DNA of 64,000 bases from Saccharothrix sp. NRRL B-16314 (GTDB lineage Bacteria > Actinomycetota > Actinomycetes > Mycobacteriales > Pseudonocardiaceae): assembly GCF_000716595.1 (NCBI RefSeq), contig NZ_JNXC01000018.1:1-64000 (forward strand). Direction: 5' to 3'. The notes under the pieces are model-generated. The model had not been told where the DNA came from, made no database searches, and saw only the letters and a program-made list of their open reading frames with translations. Position 1 is the stretch's first letter. Every line of letters begins with the position of its first letter. Of this stretch, positions 18,405 through 29,145 are shown in pieces. The translations under genes and the position numbers were made by a program.

Positions 18405-18674
18405 TCAGCCCTCGTCCAGGTCGGTGGCGATCATCTCGGCGATCGCCTCCAGCGCCGCGTCCGCACCGTCGCCGTCCGCGGCCAGCACGACCTCGTCGCC
18501 GTGCATCGCGCCGAGCGTCATCAGGTTCAGCACGCTCGCCGCCTCGACCGGTTGGCCGTCGTCCTTGCGGATGGTGACCGTCACCGACTGCCCGGCCGCC
18601 GCCTTCGCCAGGAGTGCGGCAGGGCGTGCGTGCAGTCCGACCTTGCTCGCCACGGTGACCCGTCGCTCAGGCAT
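18405..18674 (-). CDS. ptsH: Phosphocarrier protein HPr of the PTS
   Basis: 89 residues from ATG at 18674-18672; the longer frame upstream is antisense to the EIIC region. The active-site His15 is in VGLHARPAA, and the regulatory-Ser region reads EAASVLNLMTLGAMHGD. HPr receives phosphate from enzyme I (ptsI, not in this window) and passes it to EIIA. Its gene follows the EIIC gene by 29 bases on the same strand, so HPr is probably made with the GlcNAc-type permease. The size is typical. Confidence 0.96.
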   Translation of the reverse strand: MPERRVTVASKVGLHARPAALLAKAAAGQSVTVTIRKDDGQPVEAASVLNLMTLGAMHGDEVVLAADGDGADAALEAIAEMIATDLDEG

Positions 18675-18703
18675 GACCCGTCCTCTCGTCTTCCCGTCAC
18701 CGA

Positions 18704-20014
18704 TCAGGACGCGGTGGCGTCCCGCCGGCCCTTCTTGCCGTTCTTGCCGTTCTTGCCGGACGTGGCCTCGGCGTCGTCGACGACGCTCTGGTCGGCTTCC
18801 GGATCCTCGTCCTCGTCGCGCCCCGGCGTCTTCAGGTTCCACTTCGTGATGACGAAGCGGAACAGGAAGTAGTAGATGGCCGCGTAGATCACGCCCAGCA
18901 CCAGGATCAGCAGGGGTTTGGTCGCGATGTTGAAGTTGAGGGCGTAGTCGATGGCGCCCGCGGAGAACCCGAACCCGTCGTGGATGCCCAGCGCGTTGCT
19001 GATGGCCAGCGACGTGCCGGTGAGGAACGCGTGGATCACGTACAGCGGCCACGCCACGAACATGAACGCGAACTCCAGCGGTTCGGTCACACCCGTGATG
19101 AACGCGGTCAGCGCGGCCGAGCCCATGATGCCCGCGACGATCTTCCGCTGGCCGGGGCGGGCCGTGTGCACGATGGCCAGCGCCGCCGCGGGGAGGGCGA
19201 ACATGAAGATCGGGAAGAAGCCCGTCATGAACGTGCCCGCGGACGGGTCGCCAGCGAAGAACCGCTGGATGTCACCGGTCTTGCCCTCGTACTCGCCGAA
19301 CACCTGCCACATGAACGTGTTCGGGATGTGGTGCAGGCCGAGGGGGATCAGCAGGCGGTTGATCGTGCCGTAGACGCCCGCGCCGATGATCGTGCTGCCG
19401 GAGATGCTCTCGCCGACCCAGGTCAGGCCCGCGTCGAACCACGGGTAGATCAGGCCCATGAGGACACCGACCACGATCATCACGCCCGCGACCATGATCG
19501 GCACGAACCGCCGGCCGCCGAAGAACGCCAGGTAGGCGGGCAGCTTGATGCGGTGGTACTTCTGCCACAGCACGGCGGTGATGAGACCGACCACGATGCC
19601 GGTCAGCACCGAGTAGTTGATCAGCTCCTGCTTGGCGTCCGCGGCAGCGCCTTCCGGCAGCGGAAGCACCAGCGGCGACATCGCCTTGAACACGGCCTCG
19701 GTCACCACGAAGCCGACGACCGCCGCCAGGGCGGTGGAGCCGTCACCTCGCCGGGCGAAGCCGATCGCCACACCCACCGCGAACAGCAGCGGCAGGTTGG
19801 CGAACAGGGCGTCGCCCGCCCCGCCGATGACACCGGCGACCGCGTTCCAGCCGAGCCCGTCCTTGCCGAGCAGGTCGGGCTGGCCGAGTCGGAGCAGAAG
19901 AGCGGCGACCGGCAGCGCGGCGATCGGCAGCATGAGGCTGCGACCGAAGCGCTGGAGCCCGGCCAGTCCCTTGATCTCACGACCGCCGGTCGCCTGTGGG
20001 GCGCTGGCGCTCAT
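18704..20014 (-). CDS. PTS permease EIIC, N-acetylglucosamine/glucose family
   Basis: 436 residues from ATG at 20014-20012 (MSASAPQATG), ATGA-overlapping the GntR gene. About ten membrane helices are visible, with family motifs RFGRSLMLPIAALPVAALLL near the start, GLHHIPNTFMWQVFGEY, and the substrate-loop signature ITGVTEPLEFAF. The extended basic/acidic tail (EDEDPEADQ and GKNGKNGKKGRR) is unusual for EIIC and may be cytoplasmic. The domain is a stand-alone EIIC; EIIB and EIIA are encoded separately on the other strand. GlcNAc specificity is inferred from the dre-type operator and from the relatedness to NagE2; glucose is the alternative. Confidence 0.9.
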   Translation of the reverse strand: MSASAPQATGGREIKGLAGLQRFGRSLMLPIAALPVAALLLRLGQPDLLGKDGLGWNAVAGVIGGAGDALFANLPLLFAVGVAIGFARRGDGSTALAAVVGFVVTEAVFKAMSPLVLPLPEGAAADAKQELINYSVLTGIVVGLITAVLWQKYHRIKLPAYLAFFGGRRFVPIMVAGVMIVVGVLMGLIYPWFDAGLTWVGESISGSTIIGAGVYGTINRLLIPLGLHHIPNTFMWQVFGEYEGKTGDIQRFFAGDPSAGTFMTGFFPIFMFALPAAALAIVHTARPGQRKIVAGIMGSAALTAFITGVTEPLEFAFMFVAWPLYVIHAFLTGTSLAISNALGIHDGFGFSAGAIDYALNFNIATKPLLILVLGVIYAAIYYFLFRFVITKWNLKTPGRDEDEDPEADQSVVDDAEATSGKNGKNGKKGRRDATAS

Positions 20015-20793
20015 GGGGTACCTCCTTTGGCGGAGTGGTGCGGGCCGGATTCCGGGACGGTCCGGTCCAATTGCATGGTCACCTGGTAGAGATCGCCCCG
20101 GTACCAGGACGTCATGTCCTCCACGGGCCTGCCTCGTGAGCCGGCGACGCGGTGGAACACCAGCAGCGGGCTGCCGGCCCGAACACCCAGCAGCTTCGCC
20201 GTCTCGGGGTCGGCGGCCTCGGCCCACACGGTCTGCGCCGCGTGGTCGAGCTGAACGCCGTAGTGGTCCGCGATGAGGGTGTAGAGCGAGGTCGTGAGGT
20301 CGTGCCGGTCGAGGTCGGGCACGACCCGCGGGTTGTACCAACCACGTTCGACGGCCAGCGGCACGCCGTCGGCCCGGCGCAGGCGGACGAGCTTGCACGC
20401 CGGCTCGTGCGGCAGCAGGCCGAGCGCGGTGGCCGCGTCGGGCGGCGGCACCTCCTCGGCGCAGGCCAGCACCTCGGTCGCGGGGGTGAGACCGCGCCGA
20501 CGCATGTCCTCGGTGAACGACTCCAGGTACAGCTGGACGTCCAGCCGGCGTCGGGCGGTGAACGTGCCGCGGCCCTTCGCCCTGGTCAGGAGTCCTTCCG
20601 CGACGAGCTGCCCGACCGCGGCGCGGACCGTGATGCGGGAGACGCGGTACCGCTCGGCCAGGTCGCGCTCGGACGGGATCGGGGAGCCGGGCGGCAGGTC
20701 GTGCTCGGCCATGCGCCGCAGGATGTCGCGGAGCTGCGCGTGCTTGGGCTTCGGCCCTTCGACGATCTCGGTGGCGATCTCGGCGCGGTTCAC
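20011..20793 (-). CDS. GntR/HutC-family regulator, DasR-like
   Basis: 260 residues from GTG at 20793-20791. The N-terminal winged helix carries the GntR signature LPPGSPIPSERDLAERYRVS, then TVRAAVGQLVAEGLLTRAKG with GTFTA. The C-terminal UTRA ligand domain includes RRRGLTPATEVL, RLRRADGVPLAVERGWYN and DMTSWYRGDLYQVTM. In Streptomyces, DasR binds dre sites and responds to amino-sugar phosphates. A dre-like palindrome lies 45 bases upstream of this start, between it and the EIIB gene. The direct overlap with EIIC suggests control of its own operon and of the divergent PTS genes. Being the global DasR, rather than a local NagR, is not proven. Confidence 0.88.
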   Translation of the reverse strand: MNRAEIATEIVEGPKPKHAQLRDILRRMAEHDLPPGSPIPSERDLAERYRVSRITVRAAVGQLVAEGLLTRAKGRGTFTARRRLDVQLYLESFTEDMRRRGLTPATEVLACAEEVPPPDAATALGLLPHEPACKLVRLRRADGVPLAVERGWYNPRVVPDLDRHDLTTSLYTLIADHYGVQLDHAAQTVWAEAADPETAKLLGVRAGSPLLVFHRVAGSRGRPVEDMTSWYRGDLYQVTMQLDRTVPESGPHHSAKGGTP

Positions 20794-20837
20794 GACACCT
20801 CCCCGGTGCTCGCGTCGTCAATCCCGGATTGGTACTT

Positions 20838-20853
20838 TCCGGTCTAGACCAGT
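20838..20853. promoter_or_regulatory. dre-like operator (DasR/GntR binding site)
   Basis: Read on the minus strand the 16-mer is ACTGGTCTAGACCGGA, matching 14 of 16 positions of the Streptomyces dre palindrome (ACTGGTCTAGACCAGT form); the central GGTCTAGACC at 20841-20850 is a perfect palindrome. It lies between the divergent GntR and EIIB genes and so can control both. Function is inferred from the consensus. Confidence 0.82.
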
Positions 20854-20959
20854 TGGTGACGGGGAGGATGCTCCGCTCGCCAACCGGGTGTCAACCGCCG
20901 TTACGGGACCGTGCCCGAGCGGTGGCACCCTCAGGCCAGGTGTCGAGAAGGGACTTCAA

Positions 20960-21196
20960 GTGGCGGACGACAAGGCGGAGCGGATCCTCGCCGCGCTCGG
21001 TGGTGCGGACAACGTCGTGGAGATCGAGCCGTGCATCACGCGCCTGCGCTGTGAGCTGGAGGACGGTTCCCTGGTGGACGAGAAGGCTTTGAAGGGGCTG
21101 GGCGCGCACGGTGTGATGCGCTCGGGCAACGTCGTGCAGGTGGTGGTGGGCCCGGAGGCCGACACCATCGCCAGCGACATCGAGGACCTGCTGTGA
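20960..21196 (+). CDS. PTS EIIB, glucose/N-acetylglucosamine family
   Basis: 78 residues from GTG at 20960, with GAAGGGAC just upstream as ribosome binding site; the track of open frame further upstream is antisense to the GntR gene. It has the EIIB fold with phospho-acceptor Cys25 in EPCITRLR, preceded by GGADNVVEIE and followed by LGAHGVMRSGNVVQVVVGPEAD. It takes phosphate from EIIA and passes it to the sugar in EIIC. As a single-domain EIIB it mirrors the split NagE1/NagE2 arrangement of streptomycetes. GTGA overlap links it to the EIIA gene. Confidence 0.93.
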   Translation: MADDKAERILAALGGADNVVEIEPCITRLRCELEDGSLVDEKALKGLGAHGVMRSGNVVQVVVGPEADTIASDIEDLL

Positions 21197-21645
21197 CGTT
21201 GCGCGTGGCCAGCCCGGTCAGCGGTCGCGTGGTGCCGCTGACCGAGGTGCCGGACCCGGTGTTCGCGCAGGCCATGGTGGGTCCGGGCGTGGCGGTGGAG
21301 CCGGACCGGGTGAGCGCCGACGTGGTGTCCCCGGTGGACGGGACGGTGGTGACGCTGCACCCGCACGCGTTCGTGGTGGCCACCCCGGACGGCGCGGCGG
21401 TGTTGGTGCACCTGGGGATCGACACGGTGAAGCGCAAGGGTGAGGGCTTCGCGCTGCACGTGGTCAAGGGCGAGGCGGTGCGCGCGGGACAGGTCGTGGT
21501 GACGTGGGACCCGGCGGAGGTGGAGGCGGCGGGGTTCGCGCCGATCTGCCCGGTGATCGCGTTGGACGCGGCGCCGGAGGTGCTGCTGGACCAGGCCGGT
21601 GGTCCGGTGGTGGCGGGAGAAGCGCTGTTCTCCTGGCAGCGGTGA
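21193..21645 (+). CDS. PTS EIIA, Crr (glucose) family
   Basis: 150 residues from GTG at 21193. EIIA-Glc signatures are SPVSGRVVPLTEVPDPVFA, ADVVSPVDGTVVTLHPHAF with accessory His58, and the phosphorylated His73 in AVLVHLGIDTVK. It relays phosphate from HPr to the EIIB encoded just upstream. The last three codons (TGG CAG CGG) and the stop are the beginning of a 14-bp tandem repeat that continues past the gene, so the very C-terminus may be repeat-derived. Confidence 0.94.
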   Translation: MTLRVASPVSGRVVPLTEVPDPVFAQAMVGPGVAVEPDRVSADVVSPVDGTVVTLHPHAFVVATPDGAAVLVHLGIDTVKRKGEGFALHVVKGEAVRAGQVVVTWDPAEVEAAGFAPICPVIALDAAPEVLLDQAGGPVVAGEALFSWQR

Positions 21646-21706
21646 AGCGACAGCGGTGAAGCGACAGCGGTGAAGCGACAGCGGTGAATCGGCGGCGGTG
21701 AACCGG
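21637..21706 (+). repeat. Five 14-bp tandem repeats across the EIIA stop codon
   Basis: Units CAGCGGTGAAGCGA at 21637-21650, 21651-21664 and 21665-21678 are identical; two further units (21679-21692 and 21693-21706) carry a few changes. The first unit contains the EIIA stop codon. Each unit repeats a stop-like TGA and a GGTGA string; no structure beyond that is visible. Perhaps slippage-generated. Confidence 0.9.
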
Positions 21707-21751
21707 CGGGGTTGATCCTCCGCACGGGTCGACTCCTCGGCGAGGCGGGCG

Positions 21752-21782
21752 AAGGCGGATGAATGGACGATTCATCCGCCTT
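21752..21782 (+). terminator. Hairpin terminator after the EIIB-EIIA operon
   Basis: A perfect 13-bp stem (21752-21764 AAGGCGGATGAAT and 21770-21782) closes a 5-base loop and is followed by TTCCTCGTTG. It separates the PTS genes from the prepilin peptidase gene and is the clearest intrinsic terminator in the window. Confidence 0.88.
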
Positions 21783-21823
21783 CCTCGTTGCACCAGGAGT
21801 GTCCACATCGCCACGCTGGGTGC

Positions 21824-22381
21824 ATGGTCATCTCAGGTTTCCTGGCCGGCGCTCTCGGTGCCGGATTGCTCCGCCGCCTTCCCCGAGGCGCCGACGTGTG
21901 CTGGTTGTGGTGCGCGGTGCCGACCGCCGTGCTGTGGCTCGCGGCCCGATCACTGTCCCCTCCGCACTGGCTCCCCGTGCCGCTGCTGCTGGGGTGGCTG
22001 GGCGTGCTGCTGACCGTGACGGACCTCCGTCACGGTCGGCTGCCGGACGCCCTGACGCTGCCCGCGTACCCGGTGGTCGGCCTCACGCTGTGGCTGTGCG
22101 GTGCGGACATGGGGCGCGCCCTCGCGGGCTGCCTGGTGTTCGGCGGTTTCCACCTGCTCGTCCGCGTCGTCGCGCCGTCGGCGATGGGCGGGGGAGACGT
22201 GAAGCTGGCCGGCCCGCTGGGCGCGGTGCTGGCCTCGGTGTCCTGGCTCGCGTTACCGGCGGGCGCGCTGCTGGCGAGCGTGATCACCGTCGTCCTGGGC
22301 AGCTGGTGGCCGTCCACCACCGTCCCGCATGGACCGGGCCTGCTGGCGGCGACGTGGCTGGTCGCCGTGTCCGCCGGCTGA
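21824..22381 (+). CDS. A24-family prepilin peptidase-like membrane protease
   Basis: 185 residues from ATG at 21824 (MVISGFLAGA); an earlier start at 21788 would add a run without membrane character. The two catalytic Asp residues of the aspartyl prepilin peptidases are present: Asp67 in TVTDLRHGRLPDAL and Asp125 in AMGGGDVKLAG (GxGD motif). Six or so hydrophobic helices are visible. The N-terminal cysteine-rich methyltransferase domain of PilD is absent, as in the short actinobacterial form. No pilin genes are nearby; the gene sits upstream of aroC as in mycobacteria, so its substrates are encoded elsewhere. Confidence 0.88.
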   Translation: MVISGFLAGALGAGLLRRLPRGADVCWLWCAVPTAVLWLAARSLSPPHWLPVPLLLGWLGVLLTVTDLRHGRLPDALTLPAYPVVGLTLWLCGADMGRALAGCLVFGGFHLLVRVVAPSAMGGGDVKLAGPLGAVLASVSWLALPAGALLASVITVVLGSWWPSTTVPHGPGLLAATWLVAVSAG

Positions 22382-22486
22382 AGGACGCCGCGCCGAGCCG
22401 GTGGCGGTCCCACCTGACGGGACGGCCCCGTGGTCTCCCACCTGGGCTCTCCCGGCCTGGATTCACACTGTGAAAGGATTCGCCGT

Positions 22487-23682
<1,196 letters not shown>

Positions 23683-23686
<4 letters not shown>

Positions 23687-24186
23687 GCCCCCGCTTCGTC
23701 GTCCTCGGCCCGCCCGGCGCCGGGAAGACGACGGTCGGTCAGCTGCTCGCCGAACGCCTCGGCATCGGCTTCCGCGACACCGACGAGGACGTGGTGGCCA
23801 CCGCGGGCAAGCCGATCTCCGACATCTTCACCGGCGACGGCGAGCCCGCCTTCCGCGCGCTGGAGGAGGAAGCCGTCGCCGAAGGCCTGAAGACCCACGA
23901 CGGCGTGCTGGCGCTCGGCGGCGGCGCGGTGCTGTCCACGGCCACCCGCGACCGCCTGACCGGTGAGACCGTCGTCTTCCTCAACGTCGGCATGGCCGAG
24001 GGCGTGAAGCGCACCGGCATGTCCGCCGCCCGACCGCTGCTGGCCGGCGTGAACCCGCGGGCGACGTTCAAGTCCCTGCTGGACGCCCGCCTGCCGCTGT
24101 ACCGGGAGGTCGCCACCATCGAGGTCGTCACCGACGACCTCACCCCGGAGCAGGTGGTTGACGCCGTGCTCGCCCACCAGGCCTGA
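23683..24186 (+). CDS. aroK: Shikimate kinase
   Basis: 167 residues from GTG at 23683. The P-loop is [17 protein letters not shown], the shikimate-binding Asp pair is in [16 protein letters not shown], Arg/Gly residues occur in [12 protein letters not shown] and [10 protein letters not shown], and the lid carries RPLLAG. It phosphorylates shikimate at O3, feeding EPSP synthase (not in this window). It is coupled to aroC by overlap. The next aro gene, aroB, is separated by an AlkZ-like gene, which breaks the usual aroC-aroK-aroB run. Confidence 0.96.
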
Positions 24187-24214
24187 CACGACCCGATCCG
24201 GTGAGAATGGGTCC

Positions 24215-26372
<2,158 letters not shown>

Positions 26373-26391
26373 CGCCCGCCGCGAAGCCGGG

Positions 26392-26784
26392 ATGAGCGCC
26401 GGGCACCTGCACCACGTCGAACTGTGGGTGCCCGACCTGGCCCGCGCCGAGCAGAGCATCGGCTGGCTGCTCGGCGAACTGGGCTGGGCCGAGTACCAGC
26501 GCTGGCCCGCGGGCGTGAGCTGGCGGCTCGGCCCCACCTACATGGTGGTCGAGCAGTCACCCGCGATGGACGCACACCACCGCCTCGGCACCGGCCTCAA
26601 CCACCTTGCGTTCCACGTGGCGGAACGGACCGAGGTGGACCGGCTGGTGAGCGCGGCCACCGACCACGGGTGGTCGCCGCTGTTCGCGGACCGGTATCCC
26701 CATGCGGGTGGCCCGGAGCACTACGCCGGGTACCTGGAGAACACGGACGGCTTCGAAGTGGAGCTGGTGGCCTCGTCCGGTTGA
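26392..26784 (+). CDS. VOC-family (glyoxalase/dioxygenase-like) protein
   Basis: 130 residues from ATG at 26392 (MSAGHLHHVELWVPDL). The paired beta-alpha-beta-beta-beta pattern of vicinal-oxygen-chelate proteins is visible, with possible metal ligands His7 or His8 in HLHHVELWV, His65 in GLNHLAFHV and Glu125 in GFEVELVAS. Substrate unknown; close relatives are annotated as lyases or bleomycin-resistance-like proteins on fold alone. It follows aroB by 19 bases and may ride on its transcript, without an evident link to the shikimate pathway. Confidence 0.8.
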   Translation: MSAGHLHHVELWVPDLARAEQSIGWLLGELGWAEYQRWPAGVSWRLGPTYMVVEQSPAMDAHHRLGTGLNHLAFHVAERTEVDRLVSAATDHGWSPLFADRYPHAGGPEHYAGYLENTDGFEVELVASSG

Positions 26785-26898
26785 CAACCGAACGGTCGAG
26801 TCGATCTCTACACTGTTACGACACCGGGCGTTGTGCCGAATCCCCGCGCGCCGTGTCCCGATGTGCATCCGTCTGGAGAAGTGGAGATCCGCCCCGCC

Positions 26899-28458
26899 AT
26901 GGCCAGTCCCGGAGCGGCGAAGTTCCTCGGGTCCGCGCTCGTCGTCACCGTGCTGGCGGCCTGCGCCCCGGGTGCAGCGGACCCGGCACCGGAGGCCTCC
27001 GGGAGCAGCAGCGCGTCGAGCCCGGCCGCGACGAGCGACAGCACGACCGGCAGCGCACCCAGCAGCACCCGCAGACCCGCGCCGGTGGCGCTGGCCACCG
27101 ACCGCGGCCGGTGGAGCGCCGCGGTGGTCGCCTACGGCGGCGGGGACTCGCCGTACAACTACGGCCCGACGGTCCTGCTGGAGGGCGGGCGGCACCGGAT
27201 GTGGTGGTGCAGCCAGCTCGGCGCCGCCGTGCCCGCCGGCGACGACCTGCTCTACTCGGAGAGCGGCTCGGCGGCCGGACCGTTCGTCGCGCCGAACGGC
27301 GCCCCGGCCATGCCGGTGCTGTCCGGCAGCGTCACCGGCTTCGACGGCGTGCACACCTGCGACCCGTCGGTGGTCAAGATCGGCGGCACGTACTTCCTCT
27401 ACTACACCGGCGCGGCGGGCGACCACGCGCACGGCAACGCCATCGGCGTCGCCACCAGCACGGACGGCCTGTCGTGGGCGCGGGCCGCGGGCGGCGCGCC
27501 GATCGTGAGCCCGTCCTACGACAAGACCCGGGACAACACCTACGGCGCGGGCCAGCCGTCGGTGCTGGTCGTGGAGGACTGGTTCTACCTGATGTTCACC
27601 GACACCACCGGTGAGGCGGCCGGGTGGAACGGCGCGGGCCAGTTCGTGCTGCGCTCGAAGGACGCGACGTTCGCCTCCGGGGTGCAGGCCCTCGGCCCCG
27701 ACGGCTTCCAGTCCGTGCCCGACACCCGCACGAAGCGCACCCGCTCGGTGGTCGACGCGTTCAGCGCCGACTGGATGTACGTCGACGTGCTGCGGGCGTT
27801 CGTCATCGCGCACGAGACCGAGGCGGGGACCACCCTGACGTTCTGGAACAAGGATTTCACCGCCAACCCGCACCCCAAGGTGCACATCCCCGGCCAGTGG
27901 CGGGAAGGCCCCGGCCTGGTCCGCACCGCCCTCGGGCACGCGCCGGTGTCGGGCGAGGACCCGTGCGGCCGGATCGCGGTGGACGTCATCCGCGCGACCG
28001 TGGACGGCCCGGCCGCCGCGCCGACCGACCTCCAGCAGTTCGGCCTCGACCTGGTGGGCGTGCCCGGCTGCACGGACGAGTCGTCGGCGGCGGTGCTGCA
28101 CGGGTTCGCCGTGCCGTCACCGCGGAACACCATGGACCTCGTGCTGCGCGGCAAGGTGATCCGGATCGAGCGCCGCTCGGTGACCGACCGGCTGGCCGCG
28201 AAGGTGCTGGACCGGCGCCCTCCGGTGGTGGACGTGCTGCCGGTCGTCGCCACCATCCCGGCGGGCGCCAAGGCGCTGCGCGCGCCCGACGGCCGGATCG
28301 GGCTGCTGCTCAGCAGGGACGACGACGCGGACGAGCTGTGGGTCATCGGCTCGGGTCCGGCCGCCGACGAGATCACCGCGCTGAACTCCTCCGAGCCGAC
28401 GCTGGTCACGAAGGCCGCGTGGGAGGCGTACGCGAAGGGCGGCGACCTGCGCCGCTGA
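26899..28458 (+). CDS. Secreted lipoprotein with beta-propeller (GH43/GH32-like) domain
   Basis: 519 residues from ATG at 26899; a GTG at 26881 would add six residues. A signal peptide ends in the lipobox VLAAC (Cys22), then a Ser/Thr/Ala-rich linker leads to a repeated-blade domain with YNYGPTVLLEGGRHRMWW, DDLLYSES, HTCDPSVVKIGGTYFLYYTG, IGVATSTDGLSW and GAGQPSVLVVEDWFYLMF. This blade grammar is that of five-bladed propeller glycosidases, but I cannot place the catalytic acids, so a sugar-binding or inactive role is possible. It is presumably anchored outside the membrane. Its neighbours give no pathway. Confidence 0.7.
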   Translation: MASPGAAKFLGSALVVTVLAACAPGAADPAPEASGSSSASSPAATSDSTTGSAPSSTRRPAPVALATDRGRWSAAVVAYGGGDSPYNYGPTVLLEGGRHRMWWCSQLGAAVPAGDDLLYSESGSAAGPFVAPNGAPAMPVLSGSVTGFDGVHTCDPSVVKIGGTYFLYYTGAAGDHAHGNAIGVATSTDGLSWARAAGGAPIVSPSYDKTRDNTYGAGQPSVLVVEDWFYLMFTDTTGEAAGWNGAGQFVLRSKDATFASGVQALGPDGFQSVPDTRTKRTRSVVDAFSADWMYVDVLRAFVIAHETEAGTTLTFWNKDFTANPHPKVHIPGQWREGPGLVRTALGHAPVSGEDPCGRIAVDVIRATVDGPAAAPTDLQQFGLDLVGVPGCTDESSAAVLHGFAVPSPRNTMDLVLRGKVIRIERRSVTDRLAAKVLDRRPPVVDVLPVVATIPAGAKALRAPDGRIGLLLSRDDDADELWVIGSGPAADEITALNSSEPTLVTKAAWEAYAKGGDLRR

Positions 28459-28466
28459 CGGCGGAC

Positions 28467-28590
28467 GGGCTGACGGGGCCGGCCGGGTCGGGCTAACGCG
28501 ACCCGTCGGGCTGACCGGGCTGGCGGGTCGGGCTGGCAGGGTCGGGCTGACGGGGCCGGAAGGGTCGGGCTAACGCGACCCGTCGGGCTG
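28467..28590. repeat. Duplicated 47-bp repeat between convergent genes
   Basis: Bases 28467-28513 and 28544-28590 are 47-bp direct repeats differing at two adjacent bases (CC versus AA). Both include GGGTCGGGCTAACGCGACCC, able to form a 6-bp stem with an 8-base loop, so the pair may serve as tandem terminators for the convergent lipoprotein and B-4DMT genes. The second copy runs into the B-4DMT stop codon and last codons. Confidence 0.88.
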
Positions 28591-28989
28591 CCGCGACCCG
28601 TCCGGCTGGGGCAGCGCGTTGCCGATGCCGATCCCGACCGCCGCCGTCGCCATGACCAGCAGCGCGGTGAACGCCGCACCGCCGGTCAGCGCGGGCCACA
28701 GCGCTTCCAGCCCGGTCTGGTCCACCAGCGACCGGCCGACCACGCCCGCGATCCCGGCCAGCGGCCCGGCCACCAGGGCGGCGGTGAACCACACCATGCC
28801 GCGCCCTTCGAGCTGCCGCCACGCGTCCAGCGCACCCCACAGCAGGCCGATCACGACGACCAGCGCGATCGCGATGTACCGGATCGACGAGGCCGCCTCG
28901 GGGCTGTGCACGCTCACCGCGGAGGTGCCGGTCTGCACCCCGCCGTGGAACAACCCCATCCAGAAACCTCGGACCAGCCACGTGCGCAT
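28570..28989 (-). CDS. B-4DMT-family small membrane protein
   Basis: 139 residues from ATG at 28989-28987 (MRTWLVRGFWMGLFHGGVQ); 22 more upstream residues are open but lack conservation signals. Four hydrophobic helices are visible: about 7-25, 43-60 (YIAIALVVVIGLLWGA), 72-90 (VWFTAALVAGPLAGIAGVV) and 105-128 (GGAAFTALLVMATAAVGIGI). This matches the actinobacterial B-4DMT group, a presumed transporter family of unknown substrate. The C-terminal tail reads QPDGSRQPDGSR, a direct product of the intergenic repeat, so the tail may not be functional. Confidence 0.75.
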   Translation of the reverse strand: MRTWLVRGFWMGLFHGGVQTGTSAVSVHSPEAASSIRYIAIALVVVIGLLWGALDAWRQLEGRGMVWFTAALVAGPLAGIAGVVGRSLVDQTGLEALWPALTGGAAFTALLVMATAAVGIGIGNALPQPDGSRQPDGSR

Positions 28990-29145
28990 GCGTTCCACCC
29001 TAGGGGTGACGGACGGCCGCACATAGTGCTCGTCAGGAGCCGTGCACGACGGCACGGCGAGTCACGAGAAACGTCGCACGATCCAGCACGGTTCACCCGA
29101 TCGAGCGGCAGTGTGAGGTGGCTCGCCGGGCCTTAGGCTGCCTGT

